64,000 nt of DNA from NCBI RefSeq assembly GCF_003965815.1, contig NZ_RXOE01000004.1, positions 186,001 to 250,000 on the forward strand, written 5' to 3'. The stretch is from Variovorax gossypii (GTDB lineage Bacteria; Pseudomonadota; Gammaproteobacteria; Burkholderiales; Burkholderiaceae_C). A program made the translations under genes and the position numbers. Shown in pieces: positions 1 through 8,451 of this stretch (position 1 is its first letter; every line of letters starts with the position of its first letter). Under the pieces are notes generated by a model, which did no database searches, was not told the origin of the DNA, and worked only from the letters and a program-made list of their open reading frames with translations.

Positions 1-418
1 CCACCGCCGGGTTGAACAGGAAGGCCCACAGGATGCCCGCGATGACCGGCGCGATGGCATACGGCAGCAGGATGATGGCCTTGTACACCCCGCGCCCACG
101 AATCACGCGGTCGCTGGCGAAGGCCAGCACCAGCGCGACGGCGATGGTCAGCAGGTTCTGCAGCACCGTGAACACCACGGTGACCTGCGCCGACTCGTGG
201 TAGTTGGCGCTTCGCAGCAGCTGCACGAAGTTGTCGAAGCCGACGAAGTGCACCGTGTTGCCGAAGGGGTCGGACAGGAAGAAGGCCTGCCCCAGCGCGC
301 GGAACGACGGAATGAAGAAGAAGAACAGCAGGATCGCGAGCTGCGGCAGGAGCAGCAGCACCGGCAGGCGCACGTCCTTGAAGTGCGCGCGTTTCAGTCC
401 TGCTTCGGGTCCGGCCAT
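1..418 (-). CDS. ugpA: ABC transporter permease, UgpA/MalF type (partial)
   Basis: This is the first part of an inner-membrane permease of a carbohydrate-type (CUT1) ABC importer; 139 codons are visible and the 3' end lies beyond the left edge. Hydrophobic segments are at residues 17-39, 79-101 and 109-134, as in the N-terminal half of UgpA and MalF. The chosen ATG directly precedes a short basic cytoplasmic leader (MAGPEAGLKR). It starts 25 bases after the stop of the binding-protein gene, so the two are co-transcribed, binding protein first. UgpA is preferred over other CUT1 permeases because the neighbour resembles UgpB; the actual substrate is not proven. Confidence 0.85.
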   Translation of the reverse strand, partial: MAGPEAGLKRAHFKDVRLPVLLLLPQLAILLFFFFIPSFRALGQAFFLSDPFGNTVHFVGFDNFVQLLRSANYHESAQVTVVFTVLQNLLTIAVALVLAFASDRVIRGRGVYKAIILLPYAIAPVIAGILWAFLFNPAV

Positions 419-443
419 GGAATTGCCCTGCCTGCGTGCCTGC

Positions 444-1772
444 TCAGTAGCGGCCCTTGTTCAGTTTCTCGTACTGGCGCAGGATCTCGTTGCCGCGCTT
501 CACGGCGTCGTCCATGCCCGCCTGCGGCGTCTTCTTGCCGGCCACCACGTTCTCGAACTCCTCGCGCTGCGCCATCATGGTCTGCGTGAAGTTGCCGAAG
601 TGAAAGCCCGTGGAGTTGACCGTGGGCGTGCCGCGCGTGAGCTGCAGGATCGCGATCTCGCGCGTGGGGTGCTGCTTGTAGTAGTCCTGCGACTTCGCCA
701 GCTGGTAGGCCTTGTTGCTCAGGGGCACGTAGCCTGTGGACTTGTGCCACCAGACCTGCGTCTCGGGCTTGGCAAGGTAGTCGAGGAAGGCGGCCACGGC
801 GTCGTATTCCGCCGGCTTCTGCCCCTTCATGACCCACAGCGACGCGCCGCCGATGGTGCTGTTCTTCGGCTGCTTGCCCTCCTCCCACGGCAGGTAGGTG
901 GCGCTCCAGTCGATCTTGGCCTCGCGCTCGATGCCGCTGTGCGCCGCCGTGGAGGCGAAGAAGGTGGAGCACTTGCCCGAGGTGAAGAGCTGCTCGGGGC
1001 TCAGGCCCTGGCCGGCGATCTGCATCACGCCGTCGTCGATCCACTTCTTGATGCGCCCGACCTGCGAGACGACCGAGGTCTTGTTGTAGACGAACTCGGT
1101 GTCCAGCCCCTGGTATCCGTTGGCCTTGGTTGCGTACGGCAGGTCGTTGATGGCGCTGTAGTTCTCCAGCAGGCTCCAGTGGTAGTCGCCCGCTAGCACC
1201 GAGCCGCAGGCGGAGATGTCCTTCTGCTTGATGGTGTAGAGCTGCTTCTCCAGTTCCTGCCAGGTCTCGGCCGGCCTGGCGAAGCCGGCCTTCTCGAAGT
1301 GCGTCTTGTTGTACCAGAGGATCGGTGACGAGGAGTTGAAGGGCATGGTCATGAGCTTGCCCTTGTAGCTGTAGAAGCCCGCCACGGGTTTCACGAAGTC
1401 GGCCCAGTCGACCTTGTAGCCGCGCTGGTCGAGCAGGTCCTGCACCGGCATGGTGGCGTCGGACAGCAGCATGGTCATGAAGCCGCGCTCGTAGATCTGC
1501 ACCAGCTGGGGCGCGCGCTTGGCGCGGTAGGCGGCGATGGTGCCGTTGATGACCTCGTCGTAGTTGCCCTTGTTGACGGCCACCACCACGTACTTCTGCT
1601 GCGATGCGTTGAAGTTCTTCACGAGCTCGTCGACGCGCTCGCCGAGCGTGCCCCCCATGGCATGCCACCACTGGATCTGCACGGGTTCGGCGGCTGCGGG
1701 GGCGTTCGCGCCGAGCCAGAGCATCGAGGACATGGCGAGCGTGGCGAGGGTGCTGCGTCGTTGGAAGTTCAT
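444..1772 (-). CDS. ugpB: ABC transporter substrate-binding protein, UgpB-like
   Basis: Periplasmic solute-binding protein of 442 residues. A signal peptide with basic start, hydrophobic core and AAA-E cleavage region covers about residues 1-28. The mature N-terminus (IQWWHAMGG, then NKGNYDEVINGTIAAYRAK) follows the pattern of UgpB, the sn-glycerol-3-phosphate and glycerophosphodiester receptor of CUT1 transporters. The ATG is preceded by AAGGAGA at good spacing; an in-frame extension upstream is a low-complexity arginine-rich shadow and was rejected. It lies between the permease and a glycerol-1-phosphate dehydrogenase, so the ligand could be a glycerol phosphate or a polyol derivative other than G3P. 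Confidence 0.88.
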   Translation of the reverse strand: MNFQRRSTLATLAMSSMLWLGANAPAAAEPVQIQWWHAMGGTLGERVDELVKNFNASQQKYVVVAVNKGNYDEVINGTIAAYRAKRAPQLVQIYERGFMTMLLSDATMPVQDLLDQRGYKVDWADFVKPVAGFYSYKGKLMTMPFNSSSPILWYNKTHFEKAGFARPAETWQELEKQLYTIKQKDISACGSVLAGDYHWSLLENYSAINDLPYATKANGYQGLDTEFVYNKTSVVSQVGRIKKWIDDGVMQIAGQGLSPEQLFTSGKCSTFFASTAAHSGIEREAKIDWSATYLPWEEGKQPKNSTIGGASLWVMKGQKPAEYDAVAAFLDYLAKPETQVWWHKSTGYVPLSNKAYQLAKSQDYYKQHPTREIAILQLTRGTPTVNSTGFHFGNFTQTMMAQREEFENVVAGKKTPQAGMDDAVKRGNEILRQYEKLNKGRY

Positions 1773-1822
1773 CGCGGTCTCCTTGGAGTCGAGGGATCGG
1801 TCGGTGGTGCGGGTTTCGGAAT

Positions 1823-3181
1823 TCAGGATTCGGCGACCCAGAAGCCGCCGGGGGCAAAGAGGTCGGCGATCGCGCGGTCGAGCCAGCCGAGATCGTCGAG
1901 CAGGTCGAGCACGGTGTAGCGGCGACGGATCAGGCGCGCGCGGCGATGGTCGGCGGCGAAGCTCGCGCCGACGATGCCGAGATCGCGCGGATGCGCCGCG
2001 CCGCCGACCGCGCGCAGGCGCTGCTGCATGTCGCGCGCGCCGACGAGCTGCCGTGCGAGCGAATCGCGCAGCGCGGGCCATACGCCGGCAAAGCGCGCGA
2101 CGCGGGCGCGGCGGCTGCCAGCGGCGCGCTTGGCGTTCATTTCCTCGCGGGCGGCTGCACGGAACTCCTCGCGTCCGAAGGCGGCGTCGATCTCGCGTGC
2201 GAGCGCGTCATCGTCGTGGCCTTCCGGCACTTCGGCGACCGCGGCGGCCAGCGCGGCATCGCCCTGCTCGCGCAGCCATTCGTACATCGCGAGCATCGCC
2301 ACGCAGCCCACGCCGACGCACGCGCCGTGCGCGGCGGGTTCGCCGTCGACGCGCAGGTCTTCCATTTCCCACAGGTGCGAGAACTGGTGGTCGCTGCCGC
2401 TCGCGGGCCGCGAATTGCCGTGTGCCTGCATCGCGAAGCCGCTGACCAGCAGGCCCGACAGCAGGTCGCCCAGGGCCTTGGGCTCCTGTATCGCAAGGCG
2501 CTCGGGCGCGCCCAACCAATCGTGCAGGTGGGACTGCACCATGTCGAAGGGGCGCCGGTTCAACGGCTCGACGCCGAGCGCATCGGCCAGCAGCCAGTCG
2601 GCGCCGGCCACCGTCTTGCCGGCGAGATCGCCGTAGCCCCACGCCGTCATGCGCGCGGGGGCTGTGCCGAGCACGTCCAGGTCGGCGAGCACGGCCACCG
2701 GGGGGGCGCAGGCCAACGTGCGCTTGAAGCCCTCCTCGTCGAGCAGGGCTGCGCCCGATGCGGCGTAGCCGTCCATCGACGCTGCAGTGGCCATGCACAC
2801 ATAGGGCTTGCCGGCCATCGAGGCGGCGTGCTTGACCAGGTCGCTGATCACGCCCGAGCCCACAGCCAGCGGCGTGAGTTCATGCGCGGCGAGCTTGCGC
2901 GCGATGGCTTCCGAAGACGACACGCGCGGCTTGAGGCGCGGGCGCGCGGGCAGCACCAGCGGCGGGGCGAGCGCGATGCCGCGCGCCTCCAGCAGCGCCT
3001 GCGCGGCGGCGCCGGCGACGTCCCAGGTGGTTTCGTCGGCCACCAGCATCCAGCGAGCGCCGGGGGCAACGCGCCGCAGGAGGTCGGGCATCGCGCGTGC
3101 CGCGGCGCGCTCGACGACGACCTCTTTCGTGACGGCGGCATCGCGCAAGGCAGCTCTCAACGGGGATGTGGTTTCGCTCAT
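1823..3181 (-). CDS. sn-glycerol-1-phosphate dehydrogenase family protein (AraM/EgsA-like)
   Basis: 452-residue member of the iron-containing alcohol dehydrogenase / glycerol-1-phosphate dehydrogenase fold. The dinucleotide-binding signature GSGVISD is at residues 108-114, the conserved ASMDGYAASGA segment at 134-144 and the metal-site segment SGSDHQFSHLWE at 261-272, with H265, H269 and H285 as candidate ligands. Family members interconvert DHAP and sn-glycerol-1-phosphate with NAD(P)H; B. subtilis AraM is the bacterial reference. The start ATG (MSETTSPLR) was chosen over a longer frame because the extension covers promoter DNA. It is the first gene of the leftward operon, with a gap of 50 bases to the binding-protein gene, suggesting oxidation of the imported compound. 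The true substrate may be another sugar-alcohol phosphate. Confidence 0.85.
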   Translation of the reverse strand: MSETTSPLRAALRDAAVTKEVVVERAAARAMPDLLRRVAPGARWMLVADETTWDVAGAAAQALLEARGIALAPPLVLPARPRLKPRVSSSEAIARKLAAHELTPLAVGSGVISDLVKHAASMAGKPYVCMATAASMDGYAASGAALLDEEGFKRTLACAPPVAVLADLDVLGTAPARMTAWGYGDLAGKTVAGADWLLADALGVEPLNRRPFDMVQSHLHDWLGAPERLAIQEPKALGDLLSGLLVSGFAMQAHGNSRPASGSDHQFSHLWEMEDLRVDGEPAAHGACVGVGCVAMLAMYEWLREQGDAALAAAVAEVPEGHDDDALAREIDAAFGREEFRAAAREEMNAKRAAGSRRARVARFAGVWPALRDSLARQLVGARDMQQRLRAVGGAAHPRDLGIVGASFAADHRRARLIRRRYTVLDLLDDLGWLDRAIADLFAPGGFWVAES

Positions 3182-3216
3182 GTCTCCGGGTAATTCAGGC
3201 GCCGACTGGTGGCGGA

Positions 3217-3252
3217 TGAACAAGTGTATATTTTGAAATTCATTTGTTTCAA
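3217..3252. promoter_or_regulatory. AT-rich inverted motif, possible SorC-regulator operator
   Basis: The 137-base gap between the divergent dehydrogenase and SorC genes contains an AT-rich island unlike the surrounding GC-rich DNA. TTGAAA at 3233-3238 and TTTCAA at 3247-3252 form an 8-base-spaced inverted repeat, and TGAACAA at 3217-3223 nearly mirrors TTGTTTCA at 3245-3252. SorC/DeoR-like regulators often bind such TGAACA-type arms. Assignment is by position and symmetry only. Confidence 0.4.
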
Positions 3253-3318
3253 GCGGGTGACTTCCCCAATACCGGCATCGGCGCGGGCAGAATCCGGACA
3301 CGACAACGGAGCATTCGG

Positions 3319-4278
3319 ATGGCTGACGAAGATCAGGTGGTGGTGCGCGTGGCCTGGCTTTACTACATGGAGGGCCTCACGCAGGACGCCATCGCGACGA
3401 AGCTCGGGCTCACGCGGCTGCGCGTGAACCGGCTGCTGGGCGAGGCGCGCGAAAGCGGGCTGGTCAGCATCAAGATCAATTCGCGCCACGAGAGCTGCCT
3501 GCGTCTTGAGGAAGAGCTGCGCACGGTCTGCGGGCTGCGCGAGGCGGTCATCATTCCCACGCCGGGCAGCGCCGATCTCATTCCGGCGCTGCTCGGCCGC
3601 ACCACCGGCGAATACCTCTCCAGGCACCTCGAGACGCATCGCGTGCGCGGCATCGGCGTGGGCTGGGGCGCGACCCTGCGCGAGACGATCCGCCACGTCA
3701 CGCCGGGCGAGTGGCCGAACCTGCACGTCAACTCGATGATGGGCGGCTTGACGCGCGGCCTCGAGATCAACACCTTCGAGACGGCCAGCGCGCTGGCCAG
3801 CCGGCTGGGCGCGCAGTGCAGCTACCTGGCCGCGCCGCTGTACGCGGGCAGCGCGAAGTCACGCGACACCATCGTGTCGCAGGACGTGTTCAAGGATGCC
3901 TTCGGCCAGATCTCGGCCAACGACGTGGCGCTGCTGAGCGTGGGCGACCTGAGCACCCGCTCGCTGCTGGTGCGCTACGGACTGCCCAAGGACGTGCCGG
4001 TGGCCGAGCTGCGGCAGGCCAAGGCGGTGGGCGACATCGTCGGCCAGTTCCTCGACCGCCACGGCAAGCCGGTGAAGCACGCGCTGAACCAGCGTGTGGT
4101 GGCGCCCTCGACACAGGAGCTCGCGAAGATCCCGACGGTGATCGTGGCTTCGGGCGGCGAGAACAAGGCGCCGATCATCGCGGCGGTGCTGTGGGCGAAG
4201 CTGGTGTCGGTGCTGATCTGCGACGAGCAGGCAGCACGCGCCGCGCTGAAGCTCTACGAGGCGCTCGGGGAGCGCTGA
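3319..4278 (+). CDS. SorC-family transcriptional regulator
   Basis: 319-residue regulator with an N-terminal helix-turn-helix (about residues 18-42, LTQDAIATKLGLTRLRVNRL) followed by a C-terminal sugar-phosphate-binding domain that contains the typical GVGWGATLRE (about 115) and MMGGLTRG segments. SorC proteins usually bind a phosphorylated sugar or polyol that releases or activates DNA binding. The ATG has a GGAG ribosome site eight bases upstream; an in-frame upstream extension lies in promoter DNA. It is divergent from the glycerol-1-phosphate dehydrogenase/Ugp-like operon and most probably controls it. The last 25 bases overlap the convergent MFS gene. Confidence 0.88.
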   Translation: MADEDQVVVRVAWLYYMEGLTQDAIATKLGLTRLRVNRLLGEARESGLVSIKINSRHESCLRLEEELRTVCGLREAVIIPTPGSADLIPALLGRTTGEYLSRHLETHRVRGIGVGWGATLRETIRHVTPGEWPNLHVNSMMGGLTRGLEINTFETASALASRLGAQCSYLAAPLYAGSAKSRDTIVSQDVFKDAFGQISANDVALLSVGDLSTRSLLVRYGLPKDVPVAELRQAKAVGDIVGQFLDRHGKPVKHALNQRVVAPSTQELAKIPTVIVASGGENKAPIIAAVLWAKLVSVLICDEQAARAALKLYEALGER

Positions 4279-5516
4279 ACGCCGGCGGGCCGCAGGCTGG
4301 CCCTCGCGCTCGCGATCGCCCAGCCGAAGATGCCGAGGCCGGCGAGTGCCAGCAGTGCGCCGACCCAGCCGGTGGAAGTCCAGCCCAAGCCTGCCGCGAT
4401 CGCCACGCCGCCGAGCCACGCACCGAGCGCATTGGCCATGTTGAAAGCCGAGTGGTTGAGCGCGGCGGCGAGCGTCTGCGCGTCGCCCGACACATCCATC
4501 AGGCGGATCTGCAGCGCCGGGCCGATGGCCACGGTGGTACCGATGAGGAACACGTTGATGGCGGCCGTGATCACGTTGTGCGCCGCGAAGGTGAACATCG
4601 CGAGCACCAGCGCCGCGTAGACCATCAGGCCACCGATGGTGCGCATCACCGACTTGTCGGCCAGCCGCGCGCCCACGAGGTTGCCCGCGACCATGCCGAG
4701 GCCGAAGAGCGCGAGCACGAAGGGCACGCCGCTCAGCGACAGGCCCGCTACCTCGATCAGCGTGGGCTTGATATAGCTGAACACCGAGAACATGCCGCCG
4801 AAGCCGATGGCCGCGATGCCGAGCGTGAACCACACCTGCTTGCGCTTGAGCGCGCCGAGCTCGCGCCACGGGCTGGCACCCGCGGCCGGCGCCATGTCGG
4901 GAATGTCGCGACGCAGCAGCACGATGGCCACCAGCGCGATGACGCCGACGAAGACGAAGGCGGCGCGCCAGCCGAAGTACTGGCCCAGCCACGCCGCGAT
5001 GGGCACGCCGACCAGCGTGGCCCCGGTGAGCCCCAGCATCACGAGCCCCACTGCCCGTGCCCTGCGCCCCGGCGGTGCGAGGGTGGCGGCCACCAGCGCG
5101 GCCACGCCGAAGTAGGTGCCGTGCGGCAGTCCGGCGGCGAAGCGCAGCAGGTTCAGCAGCAGGTAGTTGGGAGCGACGGCGCTGGCGAAGTTGCCGGCCG
5201 CGAACACGGCCATGAGCGCGATCAGCAGCGCGCGGCGGCGCCAGCCGGCGGCGAGCACCGCGAGCACGGGGGCGCCGATCACCACGCCGAGCGCATAGGC
5301 GCTGATGACATGGCCGGCCTGCGGGATGCTCACGCCGATGTCCTTCGCCACCTCGGGCAGCAGGCCCATGATGACGAACTCGCCGGTGCCGATGGCGAAG
5401 CCGCCGACGCCGAGCGCGAGCACCGCGCGCAGGAAGTTGGCGGGTGCGCCCGAAGGCAGGGTGAAGGAAGAAATATCGGTGACCGCGCTGTCCTGCGCGG
5501 GTGGGGAGGCGTTCAA
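4254..5516 (-). CDS. MFS transporter, DHA1 (AraJ/YdhP-like)
   Basis: Inner-membrane major-facilitator protein of about 420 residues and 12 predicted helices. The first helix region GGFAIGTGEFVIMGLLPE and the later SAYALGVVIGAP are hallmarks of the AraJ/YdhP/PbuE branch of DHA1 proton antiporters, which export arabinose polymers, purines or drugs. A TTG start (LNASPP) is preferred because AGGAG lies seven bases upstream; a longer reading frame begins further upstream but would translate a large inverted repeat. It converges on and overlaps the SorC gene by 25 bases. Substrate cannot be assigned. Confidence 0.82.
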   Translation of the reverse strand: MNASPPAQDSAVTDISSFTLPSGAPANFLRAVLALGVGGFAIGTGEFVIMGLLPEVAKDIGVSIPQAGHVISAYALGVVIGAPVLAVLAAGWRRRALLIALMAVFAAGNFASAVAPNYLLLNLLRFAAGLPHGTYFGVAALVAATLAPPGRRARAVGLVMLGLTGATLVGVPIAAWLGQYFGWRAAFVFVGVIALVAIVLLRRDIPDMAPAAGASPWRELGALKRKQVWFTLGIAAIGFGGMFSVFSYIKPTLIEVAGLSLSGVPFVLALFGLGMVAGNLVGARLADKSVMRTIGGLMVYAALVLAMFTFAAHNVITAAINVFLIGTTVAIGPALQIRLMDVSGDAQTLAAALNHSAFNMANALGAWLGGVAIAAGLGWTSTGWVGALLALAGLGIFGWAIASARASLRPAGVQRSPSAS

Positions 5517-5557
5517 GGCCAGGCTCCTGGGAGGGGGTGCCCGGCGGCAGCGGGCAA

Positions 5558-5591
5558 GGCGCGATTTTAGGGTAAACCCTGAAATCGCGCC
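5558..5591. promoter_or_regulatory. 34-base near-perfect palindrome upstream of the MFS gene
   Basis: Arms GGCGCGATTT (5558-5567) and AAATCGCGCC (5582-5591) pair perfectly, and inside them AGGGT (5569-5573) pairs with ACCCT (5576-5580) around a two-base loop; only T5568/G5581 mismatches. It sits between the end of urtE and the MFS start, 42-75 bases before the TTG codon. No T-run follows on the minus strand, which argues against a simple urt terminator and leaves an operator or a leader hairpin as alternatives. Confidence 0.55.
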
Positions 5592-5649
5592 GATACGCAA
5601 TTGCCGAAGACCTTGTACTGGCAGGGCCGGGAAGCCCCTGGCAGTGGGC

Positions 5650-6342
5650 TCAGATCGCCACCAGCTGCCTCACGCCCTGCGCTTCCATGTCCTTGCCGAG
5701 GCCGCGCGCGATGACCTCGCCGCGCTCCATCACGAGGTAGTCGTCGGCCAGCTCCTGGGCGAAGTCGTAGTACTGCTCGCACAGCACGATGGCCATGTCG
5801 CCCCGGTCGGCCAGCATGCGGATGACGCGGCCGATGTCCTTGATGATGCTGGGCTGGATGCCCTCGGTGGGCTCGTCGAGGATCAGCAGCCTGGGCTTGG
5901 GCGCCAGCGCCCGTGCGATGGCGAGCTGCTGCTGCTGGCCGCCCGAGAGGTCGCCGCCCCTCCTGTTCATCATCTGCTTGAGCACCGGGAACAGCTCGTA
6001 CAGCTCCGCCGGAATGGGCGTGCCGCCGCTCTTGTAGGCCAGGCCCATGCGCAGGTTCTCCTCGACCGTGAGCCGCGCGAAGATCTCGCGGCCCTGCGGC
6101 ACGAAGCCGATGCCCGCCCTCGCCCGCTCGTAGGGCGTGGCCTTGTGGATCGGCTTGCCTTCGAGCTCGATGCTGCCGCTCTTGATCGGCACCAGGCCCA
6201 TGAGCGACTTCAGCAGCGTCGTCTTGCCTACGCCGTTGCGGCCCAGCAGCACCGTGACCTTGCCGAGCTTCGCCTCGAAGCTCACGTCCCGCAGGATGTG
6301 GGAGCCGCCGTAGTACTGGTGGATGTTCTTGACTGTCAGCAT
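5650..6342 (-). CDS. urtE: Urea ABC transporter ATP-binding subunit UrtE
   Basis: 230-residue ABC ATPase of the branched-chain amino-acid (HAAT, LivF-like) class. Walker A GRNGVGKTT is near residue 34, the signature LSGGQQQQLAIARAL near 134, and Walker B LLILDEPTEGIQPSI near 157. The N-terminal NIHQYYGGSHILRDV is typical of UrtE. It is the last gene of the urtABCDE operon, 13 bases after urtD, and pairs with UrtD on the cytoplasmic face of the UrtBC permease to power urea uptake. Confidence 0.95.
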   Translation of the reverse strand: MLTVKNIHQYYGGSHILRDVSFEAKLGKVTVLLGRNGVGKTTLLKSLMGLVPIKSGSIELEGKPIHKATPYERARAGIGFVPQGREIFARLTVEENLRMGLAYKSGGTPIPAELYELFPVLKQMMNRRGGDLSGGQQQQLAIARALAPKPRLLILDEPTEGIQPSIIKDIGRVIRMLADRGDMAIVLCEQYYDFAQELADDYLVMERGEVIARGLGKDMEAQGVRQLVAI

Positions 6343-6355
6343 GGTTCGTTCTCCC

Positions 6356-7234
6356 TCAGCGGCCCAGGTAGACCTCGATCACGCGCTCGTCGGCCTGCAC
6401 CTCGTCGAGCGTGCCCTGCGCAAGCACGGAGCCGTCGCACAGCACGGTGACGATCTCGGAGATGGTGCGGATGAAGCTCATGTCGTGCTCCACCACCATC
6501 AGCGAATGCTTGCCTTTGAGCGAGAGGAACAGCTCGGCCGTGCGCGCGGTCTCCTCGTCGGTCATGCCGGCCACGGGCTCGTCGAGCAGCAGCAGCTTCG
6601 GGTCCTGCATCAGCAGCATGCCGATCTCTAGCCACTGCTTCTGGCCGTGACTCAGGTTGCCGGCGAGGCGCGACACGCTGTCGGCGAGATGGATGGTCTC
6701 CAGCACCTCGGCCAGGCGGTCGCTCTGCGCCGAGTCGAGCCGAAAGAGCATCGACGAGCGCACGCCCTTGTCGGTCTTCAGTGCGAGCTCGAGGTTCTCG
6801 AACACGGTCAGGTGCTCGAACACGGTCGGCTTCTGGAACTTGCGGCCGATGCCCAGTTGAGCGATTTCCGCCTCGCGGTGGCGCAGCAGGTCGATGGTGC
6901 TGCCGAAGAACACCGTGCCCTCGTCGGGCCGGGTCTTGCCGGTGATGATGTCCATCATCGTGGTCTTGCCCGCGCCGTTCGGCCCGATGATGCAGCGCAG
7001 CTCGCCCGGCGCGATGTCGAGCGACAGCTTGTTGATGGCCTTGAAGCCGTCGAAGCTCACGCTCACGTCTTCCAGGTAGAGGATGCGGCCGTGCGTGACG
7101 TCGACCTCACCCGGCGTGACATGACGCCCGAAGTCGGCGGCGCGACCGCCCGACTCGGTGCTCCCGCTCACGTAGTGGATGCCGCTGGCCCGTGCGGCGC
7201 GCTCGGCGCCCGCTTCCATCAGGTCGGGCGTCAT
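6356..7234 (-). CDS. urtD: Urea ABC transporter ATP-binding subunit UrtD
   Basis: 292-residue LivG-like ABC ATPase. An N-terminal extension of about 50 residues precedes the ABC domain; Walker A GPNGAGKTT is near residue 83, the signature LSHGQKQWLEIG near 193 and Walker B LLLLDEPVAGM near 214. The SHGQKQWLEI signature is a UrtD hallmark. Its first four bases overlap the stop of urtC, indicating translational coupling. Forms the ATPase heterodimer with UrtE. Confidence 0.95.
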   Translation of the reverse strand: MTPDLMEAGAERAARASGIHYVSGSTESGGRAADFGRHVTPGEVDVTHGRILYLEDVSVSFDGFKAINKLSLDIAPGELRCIIGPNGAGKTTMMDIITGKTRPDEGTVFFGSTIDLLRHREAEIAQLGIGRKFQKPTVFEHLTVFENLELALKTDKGVRSSMLFRLDSAQSDRLAEVLETIHLADSVSRLAGNLSHGQKQWLEIGMLLMQDPKLLLLDEPVAGMTDEETARTAELFLSLKGKHSLMVVEHDMSFIRTISEIVTVLCDGSVLAQGTLDEVQADERVIEVYLGR

Positions 7235-8451
7235 GCGCGTGCTCCCTTCGCTTCCACAGGCAGCGAGGCCATGGCATCGGTCTCGACGCCCTGCTCTGCA
7301 GCGACGGCGCGGCGCGCGTCCTGTACGGGTTCAGGTGGCGTGGTCTTCTTTTTCTCCCTCGACAACCACTTGCGCACCAGCCCGACGATGCCGTTCGGAA
7401 GGAACAGCGTGACAGCAATGAACAAGGCCCCCAGGAAGTACAGCCAGTACTCCGGATAGGCCACGGTGAGCCAGCTCTTGGCGCCGTTGACGATGAAGGC
7501 GCCGATGATCGGCCCGATCAGCGTGGCGCGCCCGCCCACCGCCGCCCAGATGGCGATCTCGATGGAGTTGGCCGCGCTCATCTCGCCCGGGTTGATGATG
7601 CCGACCTGCGGCACGTACAGCGCGCCGGCCACGCCGCACATGACGGCGGAGATGACCCAGATCGTGAGCTTGTAGGGCAGCGGGTTGTAGCCAGAGAACA
7701 TCACGCGCGTTTCCGCGTCGCGAATCGCCTGCAGCACGCGGCCGAACTTGCTGCCGATGAGCCACTTCGCGAACAGGAAGAAGCCCAGCAGCGTGGCGCC
7801 GGTGAGCGCGAACAGCGTCATGCGCATTTCCTGCGTGGCGATCGGGATGCCCAGGATGCGCTTGAAGTCGGTGAAGCCGTTGTTGCCGCCGAAGCCCGTC
7901 TCGTTGCGGAAGAACAGCAGCATGGCCGCGAAGGTCATGGCCTGCGTGATGATCGAGAAATACACGCCCTTGATGCGCGAGCGGAAGGCGAAGAAGCCGA
8001 ACACGAAGGCGATGAGGCCCGGCACCGCGACCACGAGGACGAGCGTGGCGATGAAGCTGTCGCTGAAGGTCCAGTGCCAGGGCAGCGTCTTCCAGTCGAG
8101 GAACACCATGAAGTCGGGCAGGTCGCTCTTGTAGTTGCCGTCGCGGCCGATCTGGCGCATGAGGTACATGCCCATCATGTAGCCGCCCAGCGCGAAGAAG
8201 AGGCCGTGGCCCAGCGAGAGGATGCCGGTGTAGCCCCAGATCAGGTCCATGGCCAGCGCGCAGATGGCGTAGCACATGATCTTGCCGACCAGCGCCACCG
8301 CGTAGTCGCTCATGTGCAGCGGGCTGTCCACCGGCACCCACATGTTGAGCACGGGCGCGACGGCGCACACCACGATCAGCGCGACGAAGAAGGCCGTCCA
8401 GCCCTTGCCGCTCAGCAGTGGCCCCTTGGTTGGCAACGTTACCTTGCTCAT
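7231..8451 (-). CDS. urtC: Urea ABC transporter permease UrtC
   Basis: 406-residue LivM-like inner-membrane permease. Multiple hydrophobic segments start with one at about residues 17-34, and the family motifs SLGHGLFFALGGYMMGMYL (around 84-102) and GRVLQAIRDAETR are present, as is the TGFGGNNGFTDFK segment typical of UrtC. The start codon overlaps the urtB stop and its stop overlaps the urtD start by four bases each. The roughly 40-residue C-terminal tail after the last helix is charged and probably cytoplasmic. Confidence 0.95.
   Translation of the reverse strand: MSKVTLPTKGPLLSGKGWTAFFVALIVVCAVAPVLNMWVPVDSPLHMSDYAVALVGKIMCYAICALAMDLIWGYTGILSLGHGLFFALGGYMMGMYLMRQIGRDGNYKSDLPDFMVFLDWKTLPWHWTFSDSFIATLVLVVAVPGLIAFVFGFFAFRSRIKGVYFSIITQAMTFAAMLLFFRNETGFGGNNGFTDFKRILGIPIATQEMRMTLFALTGATLLGFFLFAKWLIGSKFGRVLQAIRDAETRVMFSGYNPLPYKLTIWVISAVMCGVAGALYVPQVGIINPGEMSAANSIEIAIWAAVGGRATLIGPIIGAFIVNGAKSWLTVAYPEYWLYFLGALFIAVTLFLPNGIVGLVRKWLSREKKKTTPPEPVQDARRAVAAEQGVETDAMASLPVEAKGARA

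Noticed and set aside
3711..5570. Plus-strand 619-codon frame over SorC and the MFS gene
   Set aside because: Crosses two convergent genes with clear family motifs; amino-acid composition is typical of a shadow frame.
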